IMG/VR virus record: IMGVR_UViG_3300017963_000376
Coordinates: 1-46,109 of that record
DNA length: 46,109 nucleotides
Reading direction: 5' to 3' (one strand)
Source of the DNA: a virus
A program made the position numbers and the translations under genes. The notes beneath the pieces are model-generated. The model had not been told where the DNA came from, made no database searches, and saw only the letters and a list, made by a program, of their open reading frames with translations. Of the stretch, positions 26,450-33,391 are shown piece by piece. Positions within the stretch are counted from its first letter, which is position 1. Every line of letters starts with the position of its first letter.

Positions 26450-26751
26450 ACTTCTGCTCCATTTTCATTATCTTCAAGTACTGAGCAATAAGATAGTCTA
26501 AATTTATTAAACAAATTACTTGCAATCAATTCACAACTTGCTGTATCCCAAGAATTACTTTTTAAATATTCAAGTATTTTTCTCTTCAAACTTATTATCT
26601 CAATCTGTCTCTCTGTATGCTCAACTTTTTTCTTACAAGTAATATAAAATATATGTCTATGAGGATATTTCAAATACTCTACTTCAGGCAAATTGCATTC
26701 TGGCCATCTATGTATAGCCTCAAATTGTAACTTCACTATAATATTGATCAT
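26443..26751 (-). CDS. Divergent QueD-like (T-fold) small protein
   Basis: A 102-residue protein with FEAIHRWPEC, KYPHRHIFYITCKKKVEHTE, ASCELIASNLFNKF and a VLEDNENGAEV end. The order His, HxH strand, SCE..A helix and final ED motif follows that of QueD/PTPS T-fold proteins (AH, HGH, TAE.LA, ET), but with WP and shorter loops. It is coupled by overlap to the FolE fusion gene and the GT-B gene. It may handle a pterin or deazaguanine intermediate, or may be a catalytically altered QueD paralogue. Similar small proteins occur in other phages. Assignment is an inference. Confidence 0.6.
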   Translation of the reverse strand: MINIIVKLQFEAIHRWPECNLPEVEYLKYPHRHIFYITCKKKVEHTERQIEIISLKRKILEYLKSNSWDTASCELIASNLFNKFRLSYCSVLEDNENGAEVC

Positions 26752-27626
26752 TTTACTAATCCTATGAACTCTGTCCTTGCTTCTTTCTTTTCAAGGAATA
26801 CGCCCTTTAAGCTAGATGTTACCATTTTACTTTTTTGTTTTTCTACACCTCTTGAAGTCATACAAAAATGCTGAGCCTCAAGGATACATCCAGCTCCTTT
26901 GGCATTAAGCGATTCCATTATAAAACATGTAATTTGCTCCCCGATTCTTTCTTGAATTTGGAGGCGACGAGAAAACACCTCAAGCAAACGGGCAAGTTTT
27001 GATACTCCGAGTACTTTGTCTTTCGGAATATATGCAATATGAGCCTTCCCAAAAAACGGTAACATATGATGTTCACAAGTAGAATAAAATTCAATATCCT
27101 TAAGCAACACCATTTGATTATATGTTTCCTTATCGAAAACTTTAAGTAATTTTTTAGGGTCTTCATTGTATCCTCCATATAATTTTTGCCAAGATTTTCT
27201 TACTCTCTCAGGCGTTTCTTTTAAACCTTCTCGATTAGGATTTTCTCCGATAAATTCAATCTGCCTAATAACTGTATCTTCAATATCGTTTTCTTTTTCC
27301 CAAGGGAATTTTATCCAACCCTCAATCTTTTCTGCATAATACGTGACTTCATTTTCTTTGTTATTCTTTACTAATAAAACTGCTTTATCATTATCATAGT
27401 TAGACAAAGTTTTACCGCTATCAATAATATCATCAACTATTAAACTATGTGACTTTAAATAATTGGATATAGGAATCTGTAGAATATTACTTAATACAAC
27501 TGCTACAGGATAACCTCCCATTGGAACAGGCCATATCTCAGAATATTTTTTACCTGAGTCAATTATAGTACCTGCTAATTTTACTGTATGGAGATCAATT
27601 TCTGTATTTGTAAGCTTAACTTGCAT
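26748..27626 (-). CDS. folE: Phosphoribosyltransferase-like domain fused to GTP cyclohydrolase I (FolE)
   Basis: A 292-residue fusion. Residues 1-90 resemble a small type I phosphoribosyltransferase: EIWPVPMGGYPVAVVLSN and the PRPP-binding loop VDDIIDSGKT (64-73). Residues about 115-292 are FolE type I, with zinc ligands Cys184, His187 and Cys255 in STCEHHMLPFFGKAH and HFCMTSRGVEK. FolE converts GTP to dihydroneopterin triphosphate, the first step to preQ0. The ATG at 27626 has AAGGAG eight bases upstream, inside the end of queE. The fused PRTase is unusual and could channel purines into the path. Confidence 0.88.
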   Translation of the reverse strand: MQVKLTNTEIDLHTVKLAGTIIDSGKKYSEIWPVPMGGYPVAVVLSNILQIPISNYLKSHSLIVDDIIDSGKTLSNYDNDKAVLLVKNNKENEVTYYAEKIEGWIKFPWEKENDIEDTVIRQIEFIGENPNREGLKETPERVRKSWQKLYGGYNEDPKKLLKVFDKETYNQMVLLKDIEFYSTCEHHMLPFFGKAHIAYIPKDKVLGVSKLARLLEVFSRRLQIQERIGEQITCFIMESLNAKGAGCILEAQHFCMTSRGVEKQKSKMVTSSLKGVFLEKKEARTEFIGLVK

Positions 27627-28150
27627 TCTGGATACTCCTTAATTATCCTAACACATTTATCTATATATTCTTTTTTATTGCTTTCTGATTGAAGATAAAT
27701 ATCAAAAGCATACTTAAAAGAATCCATTATTCTATCTATGTTAAATTTTTCTCCAACTATATACTTAACTTCATTTGTAAAAAAAGGATAATAAGAATAA
27801 TCATTTTCTTTTTTCGGCGAACAGGTTATCCAGTCGGCTATTATTTTTTGTGTTCCATTAGTTTCAACTTGTACATAATAACCTCTTTCTTTTAATTTAA
27901 GAATAAATTGATTTATATTAGGCACAATTCCCGGCTCGCCTCCAGTTAATACAATATGAGAATATTGCTCATATTTTTTAATTTCTTTTATAATATCGCC
28001 AAATGTCATTAATTTGAAAGTTTGATGTTTAGTATCACAAAAAGGACAACTTAAATTGCAGCCTGAAAATCTTATAAAGATTACTGCTTGACCAGTATAA
28101 AATCCTTCCCCTTGGATTGATATGAAAATTTCATTAATTTTATAATTCAT
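27581..28150 (-). CDS. queE: 7-carboxy-7-deazaguanine synthase (QueE)
   Basis: A radical-SAM enzyme of 189 residues from the ATG at 28150; a TTG at 28159 is a weaker choice. The cluster motif is CNLSCPFC (Cys31, Cys35, Cys38, the canonical CX3CX2C) after QGEGFYTGQAVIFIRFSG, and TGGEPG follows. QueE converts carboxytetrahydropterin to 7-carboxy-7-deazaguanine (CDG). It overlaps queD by 11 bases upstream and the FolE fusion by 46 downstream, so one polycistron makes the pathway from GTP to CDG. Confidence 0.92.
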   Translation of the reverse strand: MNYKINEIFISIQGEGFYTGQAVIFIRFSGCNLSCPFCDTKHQTFKLMTFGDIIKEIKKYEQYSHIVLTGGEPGIVPNINQFILKLKERGYYVQVETNGTQKIIADWITCSPKKENDYSYYPFFTNEVKYIVGEKFNIDRIMDSFKYAFDIYLQSESNKKEYIDKCVRIIKEYPECKLSLQIQKLISIQ

Positions 28151-28490
28151 AGATCGCAATATTCTTTGGTGTTTCTGCTACTGAAATTTTAATATTTTGT
28201 ACTTTAAATTTATCTTTTAATTCATTCGCCCAGTACCATGCTAAATGTTCTGCTGTAGGATTTGATTTTAATTCCTTTGGTAGCTTGTCATTTAAATAAC
28301 AATGATCAAATTGATTAAAATATTTTTTAATTTCACTAAAATCAATTATCATGCCATTACAGATTGTTTTATCATTTTTGATTTCTATATCAATTTCCCA
28401 TCTATGACCATGTAAATTATTACACTTGCTTTCGTATGGTAGCTCTAATTTATGAGCAGAATCTATTGAAACATGAGTTTTAATTATCAT
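28140..28490 (-). CDS. queD: 6-carboxy-5,6,7,8-tetrahydropterin synthase (QueD)
   Basis: A 116-residue protein. SAHKL (His13) and NLHGHRW (His27, His29) form the zinc site, Cys23 is the catalytic cysteine, GMIIDFSEIKKYFNQFDH carries the Asp-His pair, and SNPTAEHLAWYW plus VAETP complete the QueD fold. It converts dihydroneopterin triphosphate to carboxytetrahydropterin. The length equals that of bacterial QueD. Its stop overlaps queE. Confidence 0.92.
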   Translation of the reverse strand: MIIKTHVSIDSAHKLELPYESKCNNLHGHRWEIDIEIKNDKTICNGMIIDFSEIKKYFNQFDHCYLNDKLPKELKSNPTAEHLAWYWANELKDKFKVQNIKISVAETPKNIAIYEL

Positions 28491-29116
28491 TCTGGTATCC
28501 TTAAACTTATTGGTTCAAAAAATTTTATAGGTTCAGCACGTTCTACTTTATCTGCTAAACTTTTATAAGTCGATAACAACCTGTCCTTTTGCGGATGATT
28601 TTGCCAATTTGATTCTCTTTTTTTAAATGGAATTAAATCAAATTTAAATCCAAGGAAATTATATAAGCGATTTAAATCTATTTTGCTTAAAGTCTCATAC
28701 TTAATTGCCACAAAAGGAAATCGCTGAGGTTTATACCACATATCAAAATTTTCCTCTAACCTCAATGTATCTTTATCATAAATTTTATGATGTTCCAATA
28801 TATCTGCATTGTGATATTTATAAAATGCTTCCCAAGGAGAATAAATTTGGTGTACATTTTTATGAACTTTATAATCAAATTTTTCCAAAGCACTGACTAT
28901 AATATTCATAGGACATCCGAACATATATACTATTTTCATATAAGGTGCTATATTTGGGGGTGGAAAATCATGAGTTTTATAAAGAGTATTTTTATTAAAA
29001 TTAATATCTCCGAAATTATAAAAACTATGAAAGTTAGAATAATTTTTTATAACGCTATTGCAGAACCACCAAGAACCGCATCTGCCTAAACTTGCATGTA
29101 TTAAAGCATTTTCCAT
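28487..29116 (-). CDS. Sulfotransferase-like P-loop protein
   Basis: A 209-residue protein. The N-terminal ALIHASLGRCGSWWFCNSVI is the PAPS-binding P-loop of sulfotransferases (GRSGT-type), followed after a strand by TLYKTHDFPP (KTH box) and later KIVYMFGCPMNIIVSALEKF and a basic LSTYKSLADKVERAEP end. These match the phosphosulfate-binding pattern, though the arginine-serine motif is less clear. It would transfer sulfate from PAPS to an acceptor such as a sugar, consistent with the glycan cassette. It overlaps queD by four bases. Confidence 0.68.
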   Translation of the reverse strand: MENALIHASLGRCGSWWFCNSVIKNYSNFHSFYNFGDINFNKNTLYKTHDFPPPNIAPYMKIVYMFGCPMNIIVSALEKFDYKVHKNVHQIYSPWEAFYKYHNADILEHHKIYDKDTLRLEENFDMWYKPQRFPFVAIKYETLSKIDLNRLYNFLGFKFDLIPFKKRESNWQNHPQKDRLLSTYKSLADKVERAEPIKFFEPISLRIPE

Positions 29117-29439
29117 TAATTTTCTCCATATTTATTACTTATCACTTCACTCAATCTTTTTGAAAATTCATCTGCTCCAGCTTTTTTGCCTGTCATAAAC
29201 CCTTCATTTCTTCCTGCATGCCAACCTCTCTCATATCCTAATGTATACATATCACCTTTGATAGCATTTAATTTTTCAGTCCATTTTGAATGATTAGTTT
29301 TTCTTAAAATCAAATACCAAAGTCTGTAAATAAAATTAATCGGGATTGGTGCTATTTCGCTTCCCAAATAACTAGGAGAAGGCCCTATAAGACCATACCA
29401 AAAAGGCATACATTCTCCTTGTCTAATTGTTTTAACCAT
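29116..29439 (-). CDS. Small hypothetical protein (107 aa)
   Basis: The ATG at 29439, with GAGGGG four bases upstream and overlapping the preceding stop, is preferred over an upstream in-frame start. The product has 107 residues, with PIPINFIYRLWYLILRKTNH, a possible membrane-associated helix, and a helical region rich in Gly, Arg and Lys (GYERGWHAGRNEGFMTGKKA). No family recognised. Confidence 0.6.
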   Translation of the reverse strand: MVKTIRQGECMPFWYGLIGPSPSYLGSEIAPIPINFIYRLWYLILRKTNHSKWTEKLNAIKGDMYTLGYERGWHAGRNEGFMTGKKAGADEFSKRLSEVISNKYGEN

Positions 29440-29812
29440 ATAACCCCTCGAATTTATATATTTTAACTCCATTTTCAAAATGAATATAAGAATATTCTTT
29501 CTTACCATGACCGCAGCAGGCAGCAGTTACGCCCGGCAAATGTCCAAGACAAGCATCTTCTCCATTTTTATTTGGCTCTTTTCCGCATTTAAAACATCTT
29601 CTCTCTTTACCGCCAAATTCAGGAGTTGGTTCCCAGTCATCTTCAAATAACCATTTGTCATTTACATATACGATTGGATACCCTCTATGAAAAGCACGAG
29701 CTGAAATTTTATATTTTTTAGCATTTTTTAATTTTATTAAAGATTTTTTCATAAAACCTAATGTAGTAATTACACTTATCATTATGGTAGTTAAAAAAAA
29801 AATTATAATCAT
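29432..29812 (-). CDS. Membrane-anchored cysteine-rich protein
   Basis: A 126-residue protein with an N-terminal membrane segment (MIIIFFLTTIMISVITTLGF), then a globular part with CFKCGKEPNKNGEDACLGHL and ACCGHG, and a beta end YIHFENGVKIYKFEG. The CxxCG, DACLG and ACCGHG pattern recurs in many phage small proteins of unknown role and suggests a zinc site. It overlaps its neighbours at both ends, so it is part of an operon. Confidence 0.65.
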   Translation of the reverse strand: MIIIFFLTTIMISVITTLGFMKKSLIKLKNAKKYKISARAFHRGYPIVYVNDKWLFEDDWEPTPEFGGKERRCFKCGKEPNKNGEDACLGHLPGVTAACCGHGKKEYSYIHFENGVKIYKFEGLYG

Positions 29813-30447
29813 TTTTTATCCTCCAGCATTTTTAAAAATAAATCGCTGGTTGAAGTCACTCCATAATAATTGCTGGCTTCAGCACATAATTCTTTAACTT
29901 TAACATAATCTTCCCGGGTATATTCAAGAATGATTTTTGCTAATTTAGTACTTGCTGCCCGAGAAGGTCGGGGATCGGCCTTTGGATTATCTTCTTTAAT
30001 CTCTTTCGCTGCCAATTCCTGATCCATTTTTTTTGCTATATGACTAATATCAATATTCATTGTCTCCTGAATATTAGTTATATTATCCTGCAAGTTAGGA
30101 AAAATTTCCTTTAATTCTGCATGAAGTTTTTTGTCATCAATATCGTTTGATTTTAAAGAATTATCAATTACCCGTAATCTTTTTTGCTTATCTTCTGGCA
30201 AATCTGAACAGTCATCAACTTCAATAGTCATATCTTTATTAATTTGCATGAGGGCAGACCATCTGGAATGACCATATACAATTATATTGTCTGAACCAAT
30301 ACCGATTTTTTGTCTATATCCAAACTCTTCAATTGATCGCTTAATTTTTTCTATTTGTTCCTCAGAATGGATCACATAATTTTTCTCATATGGGACTAAG
30401 TCACATACTTTTATTTCTTTAGTTTTTCCGTGTTTAATTTCTTTCAT
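29809..30447 (-). CDS. ParB-like nuclease-domain protein (second of two)
   Basis: The ATG at 30447 has GGGAG a few bases upstream and is preferred over 30486. The 212-residue product contains the ParB fold: VCDLVPYEKNYVIHSEEQIE, RSIEEFGYRQKIGIG and NIIVYGHSRWSALMQI (the GHxR box). Downstream is helical with a basic segment. It lies among small unknown genes and is not adjacent to any partition gene, so a DNA-binding, nuclease or adenylate-related role is likelier than segregation. Confidence 0.75.
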   Translation of the reverse strand: MKEIKHGKTKEIKVCDLVPYEKNYVIHSEEQIEKIKRSIEEFGYRQKIGIGSDNIIVYGHSRWSALMQINKDMTIEVDDCSDLPEDKQKRLRVIDNSLKSNDIDDKKLHAELKEIFPNLQDNITNIQETMNIDISHIAKKMDQELAAKEIKEDNPKADPRPSRAASTKLAKIILEYTREDYVKVKELCAEASNYYGVTSTSDLFLKMLEDKK

Positions 30448-30486
30448 AATTATCTCCCGTAATTTTTTTAATAATTTTTTAATCAT

Positions 30487-30696
30487 TTATTCCCCATCTT
30501 TGTCACTCATTTCAACCATTGCTTTATCAAAAGATTTTTTATCTACTCTTAATACAAATTCAAAATCATTTATATAAAAAGCATAAAATTTATCAAAAGA
30601 TACCACTTTTGAAATATTCAATGGTCTTAAGTCACATACTTTTACGCCAATTCTATATTCATCTATAGTTTTTTTATCAATATCTAATTTAATCAT
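30487..30696 (-). CDS. Small hypothetical protein (69 aa)
   Basis: The start at 30696 overlaps the preceding TGA as ATGA, so it is preferred over the ATG at 30717. The 69-residue product has a beta pattern (VSFDKFYAFYINDFEFVLRV) and an acidic C-terminus. Not recognised. Confidence 0.55.
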   Translation of the reverse strand: MIKLDIDKKTIDEYRIGVKVCDLRPLNISKVVSFDKFYAFYINDFEFVLRVDKKSFDKAMVEMSDKDGE

Positions 30697-30923
30697 TTTG
30701 GCAAACATCCTTGACATTCTGGCGTGTCCTTAAACCTGCTTTCATTACAAATTCCTTCTACCATTTTTTTACTTCTTACATATTCTTTAGGATTAAAGCA
30801 TATATTCCAAATCAATCTTGATAAAAGATTTTGAGGTGCAGCAAAATCTCCGGTTGCAGCAACATATATTTTAATTGCCTTATCCATAAGCATAATATCT
30901 TTTTCTGATATTTTAAACTTCAT
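30693..30923 (-). CDS. Small hypothetical protein (76 aa)
   Basis: A 76-residue protein with an N-terminal helix (EKDIMLMDKAIKIYVAATGD) and a C-terminal cysteine cluster (EGICNESRFKDTPECQGC). It overlaps genes on both sides by 4 to 11 bases. A small metal-binding protein is possible; no family recognised. Confidence 0.55.
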   Translation of the reverse strand: MKFKISEKDIMLMDKAIKIYVAATGDFAAPQNLLSRLIWNICFNPKEYVRSKKMVEGICNESRFKDTPECQGCLPK

Positions 30924-31287
30924 TTTTAACTTCCTTATATTTTTTTAAAAGCCAATCAATTCCATTTTCAAATTTTTCAAAACTTTCTGATTCTCGGAAT
31001 TCATGCCCAACATGGTTAGGGACAATATTATATCCAAAATAAAAATCAATAGGGCCATCCCATAGAGATTGAATTTTAAAATTGATTTCAGTTTTCCTGT
31101 GCAACTTATCTATTTCTTTTAGTTTATTTTTATTAAAAATAGAATTAATTTCTTTATTTAATGCTTTTATTTTTTTTTTAACATTTTTAGTTACCTCTGT
31201 ATTATGCAGTGTTTTTAAAATTTTTTTACTAGGAATATCTGGAATTTTAATTTTCTTAATATCTTTAGAATTTAACTTTTTAACCAT
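30913..31287 (-). CDS. Hypothetical protein (124 aa)
   Basis: A 124-residue basic, helical protein with two long amphipathic helices (residues about 25-75), then SLWDGPIDFYFGYNIVPNH and GHEFRESESF. The latter block, W-x-G-P with an aromatic core, looks like a small folded domain. Function unknown. It overlaps the next gene by 11 bases. Confidence 0.58.
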   Translation of the reverse strand: MVKKLNSKDIKKIKIPDIPSKKILKTLHNTEVTKNVKKKIKALNKEINSIFNKNKLKEIDKLHRKTEINFKIQSLWDGPIDFYFGYNIVPNHVGHEFRESESFEKFENGIDWLLKKYKEVKNEV

Positions 31288-31492
31288 CTAAGTCCTCATA
31301 GCTGAAATTAAAATTTTCGTGAGCAATAATTTCTCGACCGTCATCAAATAATATTCTACGAGTTCTTTCTTCATTTTCATCTCGATAGGTAATCTTTTTA
31401 ACTCTGCCTTCCCAGACTCTGCCTGAAGAATTGCTTTTTAATTTAATATATTTACCTTCCAATGATTTAGTTACTTGATTTATTCCCGGCAT
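31280..31492 (-). CDS. Small beta-rich protein (70 aa)
   Basis: The ATG at 31492 has a perfect GAGGAGG six bases upstream, so it is preferred over 31507. The 70-residue product reads as a small five-strand barrel (GKYIKLKSNSSGRVWEGRVK, ERTRRILFDDGREIIAHENF), reminiscent of SH3/Tudor-like or KOW-like folds that bind nucleic acids or peptides. Function unknown. Confidence 0.6.
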   Translation of the reverse strand: MPGINQVTKSLEGKYIKLKSNSSGRVWEGRVKKITYRDENEERTRRILFDDGREIIAHENFNFSYEDLDG

Positions 31493-31715
31493 TTTTTTCC
31501 TCCTCATATTTATACCAAAGCTTATCTAATATTGGCTTAAGTGTTGGGACACCTATTACCGCATTCATACTATTTTTAGTTAAACAGTGAGAGCACTCAT
31601 ACCACCATCCTTTAGTTTCTATATCTCCCTCTTTCTCAATTAATTCATTTAAATCCTGTTTCCATTTTTCAAAAGGTATCCCAAAATCTTTTGTATAAGT
31701 ATCTAAGTCAAACAT
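31467..31715 (-). CDS. Small hypothetical protein (82 aa)
   Basis: An 82-residue protein with DFGIPFEKWKQDLNELIEKE and a Cys pair (ECSHCLTK), then IGVPTLKPILDKLWYKYEEE. It overlaps the next gene and shares its start base with the upstream stop. No recognised family. Confidence 0.55.
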   Translation of the reverse strand: MFDLDTYTKDFGIPFEKWKQDLNELIEKEGDIETKGWWYECSHCLTKNSMNAVIGVPTLKPILDKLWYKYEEEKNAGNKSSN

Positions 31716-31924
31716 TATTTTTTTTGCTCCTCTACTTTAAAATGTTTTATTGATTTTAGCATATCATAAGGCACTACAATGACTTTATTTTCTTTAAATA
31801 TTTTTTGCAAACTATCATTTATATTATCTATAACTGATCTATGATAATCCCTTCCTAATTCAAAAAGCAAAACTTCTCCGGGTTCTACTTTAATTTTTGC
31901 GACTTGTTTAATATCAATTTCCAT
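31715..31924 (-). CDS. Small hypothetical protein (69 aa)
   Basis: A 69-residue protein, GEVLLFELGRDYHRSVIDNI followed by a helical region. The stop overlaps the next start by one base and the start overlaps the upstream stop. No named family. Confidence 0.55.
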   Translation of the reverse strand: MEIDIKQVAKIKVEPGEVLLFELGRDYHRSVIDNINDSLQKIFKENKVIVVPYDMLKSIKHFKVEEQKK

Positions 31925-32202
31925 TACTTCCCCTTTTTAATTCTCCAGCATTTAAAATGTAAATGCGGTTGCTCAATTATCTCCATTCCTACAAAGTCAG
32001 GTTTAAATATATCTCTAAGTTCATTTTCAATTTCAAATTTAGCATCATGGATATTTCTTTTGCAAGTCCTCACTCCTCCCCAACTAACGCACTCATGCCA
32101 TATCCCATAATAAAAAGAATCGTCTTTTATGATTTTATATTTCTCTCCCACTGCTACAATTTCAGCATTATTATAAAGATGACAAATATTGCAATCAGCC
32201 AT
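31924..32202 (-). CDS. HIT-like small protein (92 aa), uncertain
   Basis: A 92-residue protein starting MADCNICHLYNNAEI, with a CxxC pair, YYGIWHECVSWGGVRTCK, and PHLHFKCWRI near the end, which recalls the His-x-His-x-His active site of HIT-family nucleotide hydrolases but with only two of the histidines. It may be a diverged HIT protein or an unrelated metal-binding fold. Confidence 0.6.
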   Translation of the reverse strand: MADCNICHLYNNAEIVAVGEKYKIIKDDSFYYGIWHECVSWGGVRTCKRNIHDAKFEIENELRDIFKPDFVGMEIIEQPHLHFKCWRIKKGK

Positions 32203-32365
32203 TTGTATACTCCAATCGTAATTTTTTATTATACTCTACAAACCATTTTCTTAGATCATCTAACCATTGGTCTTTAGTTAAAAATTGTTCTCCTTCAAGA
32301 TTACGCCAGTATTTTGGATCATTACTTAATTCTTCTGGTGTCTTAATATTGCTTTTTCCTTTCAT
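32195..32365 (-). CDS. Small hypothetical protein (56 aa)
   Basis: A short gene too small for common cutoffs. It runs from the ATG at 32365 to a TGA at 32195 that overlaps the start of the next gene. The 56-residue product (KTPEELSNDPKYWRNLEGEQ, then QWLDDLRKWFVEYNKK) is helical and acidic-basic balanced. The SD is weak, but it fills an otherwise empty 176-base gap, and composition matches its neighbours. Confidence 0.5.
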   Translation of the reverse strand: MKGKSNIKTPEELSNDPKYWRNLEGEQFLTKDQWLDDLRKWFVEYNKKLRLEYTNG

Positions 32366-32378
32366 CTTAAATTAAATA

Positions 32379-32648
32379 TTATTTTTTTTTAAATATAACA
32401 TATGAATTAAATCCAATTTTTGTATATACAGCATCATTAGTCATTGGATCATTTTTAAATTTATATTTTCCTTCTGGTATAATAGCCCCTAAGTCAGTTT
32501 TTATAATGCGATAAATTTTATAAGTGTCCGACCAACTATCAGTAACAATATGATGATCAATATTTTTAATAATTCCTTTATATTGATATTGTTTTTGAGA
32601 ACAACTATATAAAAATAATATTAATATTAATAAAATATACTTTTTCAA
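32379..32648 (-). CDS. Small lipoprotein
   Basis: An 89-residue protein with a signal peptide ending in the lipobox FLYSC (KKYILLILILFLYSC), so Cys16 is the lipidation site. The mature part (IIKNIDHHIVTDSWSDTYKI and GKYKFKNDPMT) is a small beta fold. Phage lipoproteins often block infection by related phages or DNA injection at the membrane. No specific family identified. Confidence 0.75.
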   Translation of the reverse strand: MKKYILLILILFLYSCSQKQYQYKGIIKNIDHHIVTDSWSDTYKIYRIIKTDLGAIIPEGKYKFKNDPMTNDAVYTKIGFNSYVIFKKK

Positions 32649-33391
32649 ATTATACTCCCTAATTGTTCGCTATATTTAAATATATTACTAAAAACATTTT
32701 TCCCTCGTAAAATCAGCGGCATTGTCATATTACGAATATTATCAGCATATTGAGAATGATTCATCCCTATTGCTATGGTATTGGTTTTAAAAAAAGGTTC
32801 TATAGGAGAGTTCTGCCACCAGACGTTTTGCTGAAAAGGAAATTGAATTGGCAAAAATATTTCCGGATCAACGAATCTCATATGCTTAGGGTTTTCATAG
32901 TGCATTTGACCAACCATATGTTCACCAAACCAGACGCCTTGATGTCTCGGGTAATGAGTTTGATTAGGTGCAGCTCGTAATTGTTTATTAATCCAATCAA
33001 GACATATTCTCAAAAATTCACTGCCTTGATTAGCAAAAAAATAACCGTTTAATATTCTACCTGTCCTTCGCCATCTCATACAAATAATATCTGCTTCTTG
33101 AAGATTTTCAAAAGTTGAATTCATATCTTTTAACATTACCGTATCTGCATCCATCCAGCAACCGCCGTACTTATAAAGTAAAGCGACTCTTAATACGTCA
33201 ATACGCTGAGATATTGGCCGTAAGTTTGCCCAATTATCAGCAAGGTCTACACCTTTAATATAATCTCTGACATTGCCTTGAGTAATAAAATGACTTTCAA
33301 CACCACATCGTTTCTCAATTGATTTTAAGCAGTAATTAATATAAGGGTATCGAGTCCCTTCCCAGTAATAAAAAATCTTTTTAGGTATCAT
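32645..33391 (-). CDS. Glycosyltransferase, GT32-like (DxD sugar-binding)
   Basis: A 248-residue protein starting IPKKIFYYWEGTRYP, the entry motif of the GT32 (DXD sugar transferase) group. The DxD is in GGCWMDADTVM (Asp81, Asp83), after LRPISQRIDVLRVALLYKYG, which forms the donor-binding helix. A C-terminal AIGMNHSQYAD segment fits the usual acid. It overlaps the radical-SAM gene by four bases. Acceptor unknown. Confidence 0.85.
   Translation of the reverse strand: MIPKKIFYYWEGTRYPYINYCLKSIEKRCGVESHFITQGNVRDYIKGVDLADNWANLRPISQRIDVLRVALLYKYGGCWMDADTVMLKDMNSTFENLQEADIICMRWRRTGRILNGYFFANQGSEFLRICLDWINKQLRAAPNQTHYPRHQGVWFGEHMVGQMHYENPKHMRFVDPEIFLPIQFPFQQNVWWQNSPIEPFFKTNTIAIGMNHSQYADNIRNMTMPLILRGKNVFSNIFKYSEQLGSII

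Noticed and set aside
26918-27178. 86-codon minus-strand frame inside the FolE fusion
   Set aside because: It overlaps the conserved zinc-ligand region of FolE in another frame and has no independent support.
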